Origin: Anaerococcus pacaensis 9403502
Lineage (GTDB): Bacteria; Bacillota; Clostridia; Tissierellales; Peptoniphilaceae
Assembly: GCA_000308255.3 (NCBI GenBank)
Contig: HG326663.1
Span: forward strand, 456,693 to 514,339
Reading direction: 5' to 3'
DNA length: 57,647 bases
Below, piece by piece: positions 45,715 through 54,280 of this stretch (positions within the stretch are counted from its first letter, which is position 1; each line of letters starts with the position of its first letter). The notes under the pieces are model-generated. The model had not been told where the DNA came from. It worked only from the letters and a program-made list of their open reading frames with translations, and searched no databases. Made by a program: the position numbers and the translations under genes.

Positions 45715-46671
45715 TTAGTTTAGTACTCTCGATAGATTTAATATAAGCTTAGTGCCCTCTCCTACGGTCGAATCTATGTCTACATCTATACTTAAATTTT
45801 CTGCACTACCTTTTACTAAGCTAAGGCCGATACCCGTTGATTTTTTATAAATTCTACCATTGTAACCAGTATAAGATTTATCAAAGACCCTAGGTAAATC
45901 CTCTTTTCTAATTCCAATACCTGTATCTTCGATAATTAAATTCTCTTGCTTAATATAAATAGATATGTATCCATTTTGAGTATATTTATTTGAATTTGAC
46001 AATATCTGATCTAGTATTAGAGAAAACCACTTCTTATCCGTTGTTATTTCTAGCCCAGTTGGTTTGAAATTCACATTATTTTTCTTTCTTATAAATACTT
46101 TTGAGTATTTTTTAATAGATGCACTGATAAGTTCATCAAGGTTTATCTGCTCAAAAACAAAATCTGTGGAAAGTGACTCAAGCCTCATATAAGATAATAA
46201 TGTGATAATATATTCTTCAATTTCAAAAACTTCAGCTTTAGCTAGATGGCTATCAACTGGATAGTCGTTTAAAATCAAATCTAGGGAGAATAAAGGGGTT
46301 TTTATTTGATGAGTCCAGATACTTATATATTCTTTAAAATTTCTCATCTTTGCTTCAAAAGCATCTTCCATTCTTTTATTTTCTTTCTCTAAACCTATGA
46401 TTTTATTAGCAAAATAAGTATCCCTCACTATCCTAGGTGTATTTTCTGATATATCATTAACCCAACCATCTAATTCTTGCCTAACTTTTTTATAGTTTAG
46501 ATAAGATATAGTCATACTTATAATGAACATAAAAACCGAAAACAATACGATATAAAAGATGTAATTTTGGTTAAGTCCAAATATCTTACTTATAAATAGA
46601 AACAGTATGTATAAAGTAAATATTACTATAGTATGGACCTTTATTTGTAAAAATCTATATATCTCTTTCAA
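45715..46671 (-). CDS. bceS: BceS-type intramembrane-sensing histidine kinase
   Basis: A 318-residue kinase with two close membrane helices in the first 60 residues and almost no extracellular loop, as in BceS. The phosphoacceptor His is in IWTHQIKTPL (about residue 123). The ATPase has N box SNSNKYTQNG, G1 IEDTGIGI and G2 STGIGLSLV. It most likely reads the transporter's activity rather than the drug itself. The start overlaps the response regulator by 17 bp. Confidence 0.93.
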   Translation of the reverse strand: MKEIYRFLQIKVHTIVIFTLYILFLFISKIFGLNQNYIFYIVLFSVFMFIISMTISYLNYKKVRQELDGWVNDISENTPRIVRDTYFANKIIGLEKENKRMEDAFEAKMRNFKEYISIWTHQIKTPLFSLDLILNDYPVDSHLAKAEVFEIEEYIITLLSYMRLESLSTDFVFEQINLDELISASIKKYSKVFIRKKNNVNFKPTGLEITTDKKWFSLILDQILSNSNKYTQNGYISIYIKQENLIIEDTGIGIRKEDLPRVFDKSYTGYNGRIYKKSTGIGLSLVKGSAENLSIDVDIDSTVGEGTKLILNLSRVLN

Positions 46672-47341
46672 TATAGTATCCCACTTTCTTCTTTGTTTTT
46701 ATAAAATTATTTAGGCCTATATCTTCTAATTTTTTTCTAAGTCTCATAATATTTACTGTTAGGGTATTATCATCGATGAATTCATCAGTTTGCCAAATCT
46801 TATCCATCAATTCTTCACGCCTATAAATTTTTTCTGGATATTCAAACATCATCTCAAGAATCAAATATTCATTTTTTGATAGGCTTATTTCTTGGCCATC
46901 AAAATTTAAGACCATCCTATTTCTATCTATTACAATATCTTGGTATGATAGCCTACTTGTAGCTTCAACATACTGGTAGGATCTTCTTAGCATAGCTTTT
47001 ACCTTGGCAAGGAGCAAATCAAAATCAAAAGGTTTTGTAATATAATCATCCGCCCCCATATTCATTGCCATTATTTTATTTAGATTTTCATCTGCAGATG
47101 ATATGAATAAAATAGGGACATTGGATACTTGCCTTATTCTCTCGCACCAATGATAGCCATTAAAAAACGGCAAGGAAACATCGAGTAAAACCAGGTCTGG
47201 CTTAACTTGTATAAATTTTTCATAAACTAAAGAAAAGTCATCAGCTGAGACTACATCATATGACCAGGATTTCAAAAACTTTTCTAGAGAGTTTAATATA
47301 ATATCATCATCTTCCACTATATAAATTATAATATTATCCAT
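46655..47341 (-). CDS. bceR: BceR-type OmpR-family response regulator
   Basis: A 228-residue regulator. The receiver has acidic EDDD near residue 10, the phospho-Asp in LVLLDVSLPFFNG and the Lys of YITKPFD. A winged-helix DNA-binding domain follows (LSKNEYLILEMMF, DNTLTVNIMRLRKKLEDIG). I start at MDNIIIYIVEDD (47341) as an ATG; a TTG two codons upstream is possible. It is the first gene of the set, with an extended -10 TTATAAT (core 47367-47372) upstream. Targets should include the bceAB promoter, but bceR-S-A-B here run in one direction from this promoter. Confidence 0.92.
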   Translation of the reverse strand: MDNIIIYIVEDDDIILNSLEKFLKSWSYDVVSADDFSLVYEKFIQVKPDLVLLDVSLPFFNGYHWCERIRQVSNVPILFISSADENLNKIMAMNMGADDYITKPFDFDLLLAKVKAMLRRSYQYVEATSRLSYQDIVIDRNRMVLNFDGQEISLSKNEYLILEMMFEYPEKIYRREELMDKIWQTDEFIDDNTLTVNIMRLRKKLEDIGLNNFIKTKKKVGYYIERDI

Positions 47342-47384
47342 AAGCAATCCTACTTTCTTATTAATAATTATAAGCCAAAAAGAT

Positions 47385-47411
47385 CAAAATAAAACCGCCA
47401 ACTCGGCGGTT
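47385..47411 (-). terminator. Terminator of the tandem CmpB-like genes
   Basis: AACCGCC (47393-47399) and GGCGGTT (47405-47411) form a 7-bp GC-rich stem followed by TTATTTT on the minus strand. Confidence 0.88.
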
Positions 47412-47414
47412 ACA

Positions 47415-48185
47415 CTAGTCTTGATTAAATTTATTTTTGAAATTTTCCAAATCATATCCCCTATCCTCCAAGTCGCGAATTAGGTTTGGAAAGGCCTTTA
47501 GGATTCTTTTTTCTGCATTTTTATCAAATAAATCTATTAGTTCGCTTCTATCTTCGATTTCCCTGCGTTTGTTTTCTAGGCCTTCTTTGGCTTCTAGGCT
47601 TTCATGGGCGATTTTTGCTCCAATATTTGAAGTTGCCTGGCCGATTCTCTCGGATGATAGCTCAATTGCTCTAAACTTATCATTGATCCCCAAAATCGTG
47701 TTAAAGGTATGGATGACATCTATTACAAAAATAATGATCAATATAACTACTATAGCAAGTCTTAGGTCATTTGGTAGCCAGTCTACGAATCTTGCCACTA
47801 TGGGATGTATGGCCTCGTGGAGGATAAAGCCAACTGCCCCAAACATAAGTGCATACTCTAGACAAATGTGGCCCATGAGATTGAATGGCTTGTCAGAATA
47901 ATCCCACCATTTGCTACCTGTGATTTTTTCTAATATGACTCCTGTAATAAATTCGACTACACTAGCTATAAACATAGCGAGTAGAAAAAGTACTATTTTG
48001 TTCTCCACATTAAAGGCATCTAAGGCTAGTAAAATAAAAACTGCTGCAAAACCATATATCGGGCAATATGGCCCATTTAGGACCCCGCAGTTGATGTAAC
48101 GGCCTTCCTTAAGGCCATTAAAGACTACTTCCATGACCCAACCAAAGCACGCGTAAATGAAAAAATATGTTATATAAATTTGCAT
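47415..48185 (-). CDS. CmpB-type putative ABC transporter permease, copy 2
   Basis: A 256-residue membrane protein of the ABC_trans_CmpB (PF06541-like) type. YFFIYACFGWVMEVVFNG, NCGVLNGPYCPIYGF and SKWWDYSDKPFNLMGHICLEY are its hallmark segments. Five to six helices occupy residues 1-175, and a charged helical tail follows. Despite the family name, no ATPase partner is next to it. It resembles its upstream neighbour segment by segment, a tandem duplication that has diverged. Function unknown. Confidence 0.82.
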   Translation of the reverse strand: MQIYITYFFIYACFGWVMEVVFNGLKEGRYINCGVLNGPYCPIYGFAAVFILLALDAFNVENKIVLFLLAMFIASVVEFITGVILEKITGSKWWDYSDKPFNLMGHICLEYALMFGAVGFILHEAIHPIVARFVDWLPNDLRLAIVVILIIIFVIDVIHTFNTILGINDKFRAIELSSERIGQATSNIGAKIAHESLEAKEGLENKRREIEDRSELIDLFDKNAEKRILKAFPNLIRDLEDRGYDLENFKNKFNQD

Positions 48186-48201
48186 GATAATCTTCCTCTA
48201 C

Positions 48202-48975
48202 CTACTCGCGATTCTGCTTTTGCTCAGTCCACTTATCTTCCAAATCCTTGATTAGGTTTGGATAGGCGCGAAGGATTCTACGTTCGCCGAGCTTATCAAA
48301 TCTCTGTTTAAATTCTTCACTTCTTTGGTCAAATTCTCTAAACCTAGGACTTTGTTCAAGCTCTTTGCCTTTGTCTATGACTTGGGCGGTCCTATCAGCT
48401 ACCTTATGGCCCAGCCCATCTGATACTTTTCTAATATCTTGGGATTGACGTTCGATTAATTTAAATTTCGTATTTAAACCAAGGAGAGTGTTTATTGTGG
48501 CAATTAAGTCAATGGCAAGAATCGTGCCCATAATGATAGCATTAATCCAAAGTAATCTATCTGGTATAGCCATAACTAAGTGCCTTATCAGCGGATGAAC
48601 AGCCTCATACAATATAAAACAAATCGCCCCCCACATTAGTGAGAATTTTAATGAGATATAGCCAGCAATATTAAATTTATCTCCCGAATAGTCCCACCAT
48701 CGCTTGTGAAAAAGTTTTTCTAATAGGAAGCCTGCTATAAATTCTAGAACGGTAGATACAAACATGGATACGAAAAATAGCATAAATTTGTTATCCACGC
48801 CCAGATCTCCCAAGAGTCCCAAGACTCCAAGCGCTCCAAAACCATATATAGGGCAATATGGCCCATTTAAAAATCCCCTGTTTATAAATTTGCCTTGGGT
48901 CATAACATGAAAAGAGACTTCCAAGATCCAACCTATAACTGCATAAATGAAAAAATACGTAATATATCTTTGCAT
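48202..48975 (-). CDS. CmpB-type putative ABC transporter permease, copy 1
   Basis: A 257-residue paralogue of the next gene, with the same blocks: YFFIYAVIGWILEVSFHVM, NRGFLNGPYCPIYGFGALG and KRWWDYSGDKFNIAGYISLKF. The C-terminal tail after residue 180 is long, charged and helical, with the paralogous ends KRILKAFPNLIRDLEDR and RRILRAYPNLIKDLEDK. Sixteen bases separate the genes, so they are likely co-expressed and may form a heteromer. Confidence 0.82.
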   Translation of the reverse strand: MQRYITYFFIYAVIGWILEVSFHVMTQGKFINRGFLNGPYCPIYGFGALGVLGLLGDLGVDNKFMLFFVSMFVSTVLEFIAGFLLEKLFHKRWWDYSGDKFNIAGYISLKFSLMWGAICFILYEAVHPLIRHLVMAIPDRLLWINAIIMGTILAIDLIATINTLLGLNTKFKLIERQSQDIRKVSDGLGHKVADRTAQVIDKGKELEQSPRFREFDQRSEEFKQRFDKLGERRILRAYPNLIKDLEDKWTEQKQNRE

Positions 48976-49011
48976 AAAAAATACTCCTAAAGATTACTCT
49001 TTAGAAGTATT
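48976..49011 (-). terminator. Terminator after the acidic lipoprotein gene
   Basis: AATACTCCTAAAGA (48980-48993) and TCTTTAGAAGTATT (48998-49011) form a 14-bp stem (one mismatch) followed by TTTTTT on the minus strand. Confidence 0.88.
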
Positions 49012-49020
49012 ATTCTTTTC

Positions 49021-49602
49021 CTATCTAAGTTCTTCAACTACTTTGATAGTTTCATCACGGTCTAGGGTTGATCTTGCATAGATGTGGTTTGCACCCTTGC
49101 TCATTACTATTAGTTTAAATGATCCATCTTCCCAGTATTTAGCAGCTTCGCCATCGATTGTGATTTCTTCTGCATCTTCTGGTACTGTTACTAGCTCAGC
49201 AAATCTTTCTTCGTTGTCTGAAACTTGAAGTTGGATTTTAGCTGCTGGGTTTTTTTCAGCTACGTATTCTACTGTGTGTAGGTCTTTCTTTTCATCGCGG
49301 TAGTTTTCGATGAAGTTTTCTGGTAGGTAGCCAATTCCTAGGCCAAAGACGCTTTCAGTAGCGGCTTCTTCTGCTGGAGCTTCTGTTTCAGCAGCAACTT
49401 CTTCTTCAGTTTCTTCTACAGCTTCTACGTTTGAAGTTTCTGCTGTATCTTCATCTGTTGTTTCTTCAGCTGGTGTTTCTACTTCTTCAATAGATTCTGT
49501 TGGTGTAGTAGCAGCTTTTTCTTCAGCTGGATTGCCACAAGCTACTAGGCCTAGTGATAGGCTAAGGGCCATAGCTACGGCAAATTTTTTGTAGTTTTTC
49601 AT
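49021..49602 (-). CDS. Acidic lipoprotein
   Basis: A 193-residue lipoprotein, lipobox LVAC at Cys22. Residues about 25-85 are a low-complexity linker of Glu, Thr, Ala and Val. The C-terminal 100 residues seem folded (GIGYLPENFIENYRDEK..., then EEITIDGEAAKYWEDGSFKLIVMSKG), with a general resemblance to DUF4367-type domains that I cannot confirm. It has its own promoter (extended TATAAT at 49638-49643) and terminator, and AAGGAGAGG precedes the ATG. Confidence 0.78.
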   Translation of the reverse strand: MKNYKKFAVAMALSLSLGLVACGNPAEEKAATTPTESIEEVETPAEETTDEDTAETSNVEAVEETEEEVAAETEAPAEEAATESVFGLGIGYLPENFIENYRDEKKDLHTVEYVAEKNPAAKIQLQVSDNEERFAELVTVPEDAEEITIDGEAAKYWEDGSFKLIVMSKGANHIYARSTLDRDETIKVVEELR

Positions 49603-49666
49603 TATTATCCTCTCCTTAACATAAAGTTACAGAGAGTATTATACTACACTTTTTAAATATCAAAAA

Positions 49667-51145
49667 TTATTTATCATTATTCGCATCAAAGTCTTCAATA
49701 TGGGCCTTGGCGCGCTTGATAAACTCTTCCATTACCTTGATGCGGGCGTATTTTTTCTGGTTTCCTTCAACTATTATCCATGGAGCATATTCGACGTCAG
49801 TGCGGGCTAGCATCTCATCCATTGCCTCGATGTAGGCATCCCACTTGTCGCGGTTGCGCCAGTCTTCGTCGGTGATTTTGTAAAGTTTGTCAGGGTTGTT
49901 TTCTCGATCTTTGAAACGTTCATATTGCTCACCCTTATCTATGACTACGAAAAATTTCATGATTAGTGACCCGTGGTCTGATATTTGCTTTTCAAATTCG
50001 ACCATCTCATCATAGGCACGGTTCCATTCGCAAGTACTTGCAAAGCCTTCCACACGTTCTACCATGACCCTGCCATACCACGAACGAGAGAATATACCGA
50101 CATAGCCATCTTCTGGGAGCTTATTATAAAATCTCCATAGGTAGTGGCGGGAGAGTTCTTCTGTGGTTGGGGCTGATATGGCGTGGACTGTGTATAGCCT
50201 TGGGTCAACTTTTTTGATTAGCCTTTCAATCGCACCGTCCTTACCAGCTGCATCCACACCTTCAAAGACTAGGACTGTAGATATATTTCTATCGTAGAGG
50301 TCAAACATAATATCGCGGACTTCTTTTTGGAGCTCATCTTTTTTCTCCTTATATTCTTCATCAGAAATGGTCTTTGATAGGTCTAGATTTTCTATGATTT
50401 GAAGATTGCCCTCATAGGACCTTTCGGTATTTTTATTATCCATTCGTTGGACAGATATACGTTCTAGGCCAATGGTAAGGGCTTCTAGCATTTGATATAA
50501 GACGGCCGTGGAAGCTTCCTTGAAGTCATCTCCATTTATGATAGTCCATGGGCTATAGTTGAAATTGGTCGCTTCAAGGATTTTTTCAAAATGAGCCTTG
50601 TAGGCCTTGTAGTTTTCATTTTCTTTTCTATCTTGGCCGGACAAATAAAAACTTGTCCTATTGGTGTCCTTGAGGTCTTCGATGCGTTTTTTCTGGACCT
50701 CTTCGCTGACATTCATGAAAATTTTTATGATAATTGTCCCGTCATCATAAAGCATCTTCTCCATTTTTTCCAGGGAATCAATCTTATCATTTAAATAATC
50801 ATCATCCCATTCTAGGTCTTGGAAGAGTTTATAATAAAATGAGCGGTCAAAGATTTTAAAGTGGCCTTTTTGGGGAACACTATCAAAAAATCTCTTTTCA
50901 AATGGATATTTATCATCAATATTTTCGTTTTCGTGGAAGATTTCTACATCAAAAAACTTTGGCACTAAATCTTGTGTGATTGAATTTATCACATAGCCCC
51001 TGCCTGATGATTCAAAACCATCTACCATGATGAGGACCGGGATTTCCAAGTTCTCACATATGCGGGCTAGCCTAGCAAGCCTTTGTTGTAGGTCTGATCT
51101 ACCTATGTCCTTATAATCTATATTTTTTACTTCATCTAATTTCAT
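49667..51145 (-). CDS. Two-domain PPK2-family polyphosphate kinase/phosphotransferase
   Basis: A 492-residue protein made of two PPK2 domains, as in polyphosphate:AMP phosphotransferases. The C-terminal half has the intact P-loop VDAAGKDG with Lys302, then SAPTTEELSRHYLWRFY and FSRSWYGRVMVERVEGF. In the N-terminal half the P-loop reads VDGFESSGRG, with Arg49 in place of Lys, so that domain is probably structural or altered. The reaction would move phosphate between polyP and AMP or ADP. AAGGAG precedes the ATG. No promoter-sharing neighbour is evident. Confidence 0.88.
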   Translation of the reverse strand: MKLDEVKNIDYKDIGRSDLQQRLARLARICENLEIPVLIMVDGFESSGRGYVINSITQDLVPKFFDVEIFHENENIDDKYPFEKRFFDSVPQKGHFKIFDRSFYYKLFQDLEWDDDYLNDKIDSLEKMEKMLYDDGTIIIKIFMNVSEEVQKKRIEDLKDTNRTSFYLSGQDRKENENYKAYKAHFEKILEATNFNYSPWTIINGDDFKEASTAVLYQMLEALTIGLERISVQRMDNKNTERSYEGNLQIIENLDLSKTISDEEYKEKKDELQKEVRDIMFDLYDRNISTVLVFEGVDAAGKDGAIERLIKKVDPRLYTVHAISAPTTEELSRHYLWRFYNKLPEDGYVGIFSRSWYGRVMVERVEGFASTCEWNRAYDEMVEFEKQISDHGSLIMKFFVVIDKGEQYERFKDRENNPDKLYKITDEDWRNRDKWDAYIEAMDEMLARTDVEYAPWIIVEGNQKKYARIKVMEEFIKRAKAHIEDFDANNDK

Positions 51146-51185
51146 AATCGTACTCCTTTGTTTACTTTTACCCTATTTGCTCAAT

Positions 51186-51217
51186 AAAAAAAGATGCAGG
51201 ATCATTCTTCTGCATCT
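51186..51217 (-). terminator. Terminator overlapping the end of a lipoprotein gene
   Basis: AGATGCAG (51192-51199) and CTGCATCT (51210-51217) form a perfect 8-bp stem followed by TTTTTTT on the minus strand. The stop codon (51202-51204) lies in the loop. Confidence 0.9.
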
Positions 51218-51624
51218 ATAGCCTCTTCTGCTAGGAGCCTATCGTAGAGGGCTTTGAAGTCTTCAAGGTTTGTAAACAAATAGTCCTCAGCATAGTCAGC
51301 TTCTATCTTGTATTCCTCGGCTATATAGGCCATGATGTCCTCATGGCTGAAGCCTTGCTCATAAGAAATCTGATATACCCTTGCCATAGTGGCATAATTT
51401 CTAAATTCATCATTGGTCATATCGTGGATCACAGCCTTACCCTTATAAGAAGGACTTGCTGCTCTCGCTTCGGTCAGGCCTTCTAGGAGCTCTTCTGATG
51501 TAGGGAACTCTTCTTTGATTTGGGTTGGAATACTAGGGTCTGGGAGCTGGTTTAGATCACGATTGCCACAGGCTACTATAAGCAACATAGTCATGACAAA
51601 TACTATAATTTTTTTAAAACTCAT
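51202..51624 (-). CDS. Small lipoprotein of unknown function
   Basis: A 140-residue lipoprotein. MSFKKIIVFVMTMLLIVAC gives Cys19. I choose this ATG since TGGAGATAGTA precedes it. The mature part is mainly helical and acidic, with recognisable repeats neither within it nor to known families. Its last codons form one arm of the terminator. It follows the Crp/Fnr gene by about 54 bp, so it may be in the same transcript. Confidence 0.76.
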   Translation of the reverse strand: MSFKKIIVFVMTMLLIVACGNRDLNQLPDPSIPTQIKEEFPTSEELLEGLTEARAASPSYKGKAVIHDMTNDEFRNYATMARVYQISYEQGFSHEDIMAYIAEEYKIEADYAEDYLFTNLEDFKALYDRLLAEEAIDAEE

Positions 51625-51678
51625 TACTATCTCCAAAAAGTTTTAAGCTTTTAGCTTATCTTACCCGAAATCTATGAC

Positions 51679-52326
51679 TTACAAAAGGCTGCGGAGATTT
51701 TCATAGTCTAATATTTTTATGTTTCTTTCATCAATAGCTATCAGCTTATCGCTTGCCATATTTGAAAGCTCTCTAGAAAGTGATGGCCTAGTTGTGGCGA
51801 GTATATCAGCCCATTCTTCTCTCGATATTTTAATCTTAACCACACCCTCACTTTGATTTAATATCAGATACTGGGCAATTTTTTGCCTCAAGGTAGCCAT
51901 GGCTGTGATTTGATTATTACGGCTAAGCTCTAGGCATTTTCTAGAGATGATTTGTATATAGGATAGCAGAAAGCCAGGAGGAGTATCATCGGCAAATAAC
52001 TTCCTAAAGTCCCTGATTACTAATATCTTGCTATCACGATCTACCTCAGCAGAAAAATCAAAAGGCACAGATAAATATGCATAGACTTCTCCAAAAACCG
52101 CTGGTTTATCAAAGTTTTTTATGATAAACCTCTTGCCATTAGCATCTATCTTATAGACTGTAATAGACCCGTCAATTAGATAATATAAGTCCGTCCCAAG
52201 ATCCCCATAGCTAAATACATGCGATCCCTTTTTATAACTTATCTCGTTAATTTCAACCTTAGATTTTATATAAGCAATTTCACTTTCATCTAAGTTTTTA
52301 AACATAGGTATTTCTCGTAAATTCAT
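51679..52326 (-). CDS. Crp/Fnr-family regulator (probable HcpR-like)
   Basis: A 215-residue activator or repressor. The N-terminal cyclic-nucleotide-like beta barrel is followed by a dimer helix and a winged helix with recognition segment TTRPSLSRELSNMA. There is no N-terminal Cys cluster of Fnr type, so any sensing is not by an Fnr-like 4Fe-4S cluster; a haem or ligand sensor of the HcpR kind is conceivable. GAGGTGGAT precedes the ATG at 52326. Its promoter is not visible: hcp and its terminator lie just upstream, so it may be reached by read-through. Its likely site is the dyad at 54079-54092. Confidence 0.85.
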   Translation of the reverse strand: MNLREIPMFKNLDESEIAYIKSKVEINEISYKKGSHVFSYGDLGTDLYYLIDGSITVYKIDANGKRFIIKNFDKPAVFGEVYAYLSVPFDFSAEVDRDSKILVIRDFRKLFADDTPPGFLLSYIQIISRKCLELSRNNQITAMATLRQKIAQYLILNQSEGVVKIKISREEWADILATTRPSLSRELSNMASDKLIAIDERNIKILDYENLRSLL

Positions 52327-52344
52327 ATCCACCTCAAGATAAGT

Positions 52345-52379
52345 ATAAAAAAAGACGCATTATTTTGCAATGCGTCTTT
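52345..52379 (-). terminator. Terminator between hcp and the Crp/Fnr gene
   Basis: AAAGACGCATT (52351-52361) and AATGCGTCTTT (52369-52379) form a perfect 11-bp stem followed by TTTT-A-T on the minus strand, ten bases after the hcp stop codon. Confidence 0.92.
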
Positions 52380-52388
52380 ATAAAAAAC

Positions 52389-54008
52389 TTAAGCCATCAT
52401 GGTAGATAAGTCTTCTTCTACTGTAGTATTTGGTGCAATATTGAAGTTTTCTACAAGAAAATCTACTACTGTTGGAGAAAGGAATGCTGGTAGTGTTGGA
52501 CCTAGGTGGATGTTTTGTACTCCAAGGCTTAAAAGAGCAAGGAGTACTATCACAGCCTTTTGCTCATACCAAGCTATGTTATATTCTATTGGCAAATCAT
52601 TTACTGATTCGAGTCCAAAAGCATCTTGGAGCATGAGGGCTATTTTTACTAGTGAATATGAGTCGTTACATTGTCCAGCATCGAGCACTCTTGGTATGCC
52701 ATTGATATCTCCAAGGCCGAGCTTGTTGTAGCGATATTTAGCACATCCAGCAGTAAGGATTACCCAATCTTCTGGAATAGCATTTGCAAAGTCTGTATAA
52801 TAACTTCTTTCCTTAAATCTACCATCGCAGCCTGCCATCACGACGAATTTCTTGATATTACCTGCTTCGATTTCTTCTACTACTTTGCCAGCTAAAGCTT
52901 CTACTTGGCTGTGTGCAAAGCCACCTACAACCTTAGTATCTTCTAGATTAGTAGGAGTCTTGGATTTTTTAGCTAGTTCAATAATTTCAGAAAAGTCCTT
53001 GTAGCCATTTTCATCTGCTTTTATGTGAGTACAACCTGGATATCCAGCCTCACCAGTTGTAAACAGGCGGTCCTTGTAAGTATTCTTATCTTTCATAGGC
53101 ACTATACAATTGGTTGTCATAAGGATTGGGCCATTGAATGCTTCGAATTCTTCATTTTGGCTCCACCAGCTGTTGCCATAGTTTCCATGGAAGTGGTCAT
53201 ATTTTTTGAAGTCTGGATAGTAATTTGCTGGGAGCATTTCAGAGTGAGTATAAATTTCTACTCCGCTATCCTTAGTTTGTTCTAGTAGCATCTTCATATC
53301 GCCTAAATCGTGGCCAGAGATGAGGATGCCTGGCTTATCGCCTGCTAAATAATCTACTTCTGTGATTTCTGGATTACCAAATTTTGATGTATTGGCCTCA
53401 TCTAATAGAGCCATAGCCTTTACACCGTGGCTACCTGTTTCAATCACAAGGTCAATCAAGTTTTCAATTTCCTTATCGTCCTTGGTGGTTGCTTCTAGGG
53501 CGTAAGCGATAAAATTATCTACATCTTCATCCCTAAAACCAAGCACGTGAGCATGGTGGTTGTAGGCTGCCATACCCTTTAGGCCATAGGTTACTAGCTC
53601 TGTGAGAGATCTCTCATCCTCATTTAAGATATTTAAAACTCCCACCTCGATAGCTTTTTCTGCTAGTTTTTCATCATCATATTCTGAAAATTTTGCAAAT
53701 TCTGATAGATTTTCATTATCTTGAATATCTGCTATGTACTTATCTTTAAGCTCAATAGTTTCTTTGACCTTATCCATTATTACATCAGAGTCAAAGTTGG
53801 CATTGGTTATAGTTGTAAATAGATTATTTGAAATCTTATCAAATACTTCTCTGTCAGTAATTTCTAGGTGATTGGCCACTTCGGCTAATCCTTTAGTGAC
53901 ATATACTAATAGGTCTTGGGCATTGGCAGTTTTTTCATCCTTACCACATACACCCCTTACAGTACATCCTTCATTTTTCGCTGTTTCTTGGCATTGATAG
54001 CAAAACAT
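52389..54008 (-). CDS. hcp: Hydroxylamine reductase / hybrid-cluster protein, class I
   Basis: A 539-residue iron-sulfur enzyme tied to nitrosative-stress defence; it can reduce NO or hydroxylamine. The N-terminal cluster Cys are C3, C6, C15 and C21 (spacing X2, X8, X5), which is class I. Hybrid-cluster ligands appear in order: His of ISGHDLGD, Glu of [12 protein letters not shown], Cys of [11 protein letters not shown], Cys of VMAGCDGR, Cys of TAGCAKYRY, Cys of DAGQCNDS and Glu/Lys of WYEQKA. AGGAGGAAAC precedes the ATG. The promoter has -10 TATAAT, a poor -35 and a dyad at about -41. A Crp/Fnr gene follows. Confidence 0.97.
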   Translation of the reverse strand: MFCYQCQETAKNEGCTVRGVCGKDEKTANAQDLLVYVTKGLAEVANHLEITDREVFDKISNNLFTTITNANFDSDVIMDKVKETIELKDKYIADIQDNENLSEFAKFSEYDDEKLAEKAIEVGVLNILNEDERSLTELVTYGLKGMAAYNHHAHVLGFRDEDVDNFIAYALEATTKDDKEIENLIDLVIETGSHGVKAMALLDEANTSKFGNPEITEVDYLAGDKPGILISGHDLGDMKMLLEQTKDSGVEIYTHSEMLPANYYPDFKKYDHFHGNYGNSWWSQNEEFEAFNGPILMTTNCIVPMKDKNTYKDRLFTTGEAGYPGCTHIKADENGYKDFSEIIELAKKSKTPTNLEDTKVVGGFAHSQVEALAGKVVEEIEAGNIKKFVVMAGCDGRFKERSYYTDFANAIPEDWVILTAGCAKYRYNKLGLGDINGIPRVLDAGQCNDSYSLVKIALMLQDAFGLESVNDLPIEYNIAWYEQKAVIVLLALLSLGVQNIHLGPTLPAFLSPTVVDFLVENFNIAPNTTVEEDLSTMMA

Positions 54009-54050
54009 TGTTTCCTCCTTGTGGTTTTAATAATATCTAACTCTATAACT

Positions 54051-54079
54051 ATTATAGACTCTTTGCTATAAAAAAACAG
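54051..54079 (-). promoter_or_regulatory. hcp promoter with a weak -35
   Basis: TATAAT on the minus strand at 54051-54056; the hexamer 17 bp upstream reads CTGTTT (54074-54079), a poor -35, which suggests activator dependence. Confidence 0.65.
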
Positions 54080-54092
54080 TAACTTATGTTAC
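54079..54092. promoter_or_regulatory. GTAAC-N4-GTTAC dyad, Crp/Fnr-type site for hcp
   Basis: A perfect 5-bp dyad (GTAAC, TTAT, GTTAC) is centred at 54085.5. With the start point expected near 54045 this is about -41, the class II activator position of Crp/Fnr proteins. Confidence 0.65.
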
Positions 54093-54149
54093 AAATTTCT
54101 GATTTAATTTAAAATCCCTTTATTTAATATAAATTTTAAATATCATGTC

Positions 54150-54178
54150 TTGATATTAACAAAGTATTTTTGTATAAT
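54150..54178 (+). promoter_or_regulatory. Promoter of the SPASM radical SAM gene
   Basis: TTGATA (54150-54155) and TATAAT (54173-54178) are 17 bp apart, leaving a leader of about 100 nt before the ATG at 54281. Confidence 0.85.
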
Positions 54179-54280
54179 ATTTGTAGGTAGAATTATTTAA
54201 TTTATACATAATTTCTGAATGATTATTTTACATATAATATTTACTGGAACGTTGCTAATATAGGAGAAAAGGAAGTTATT

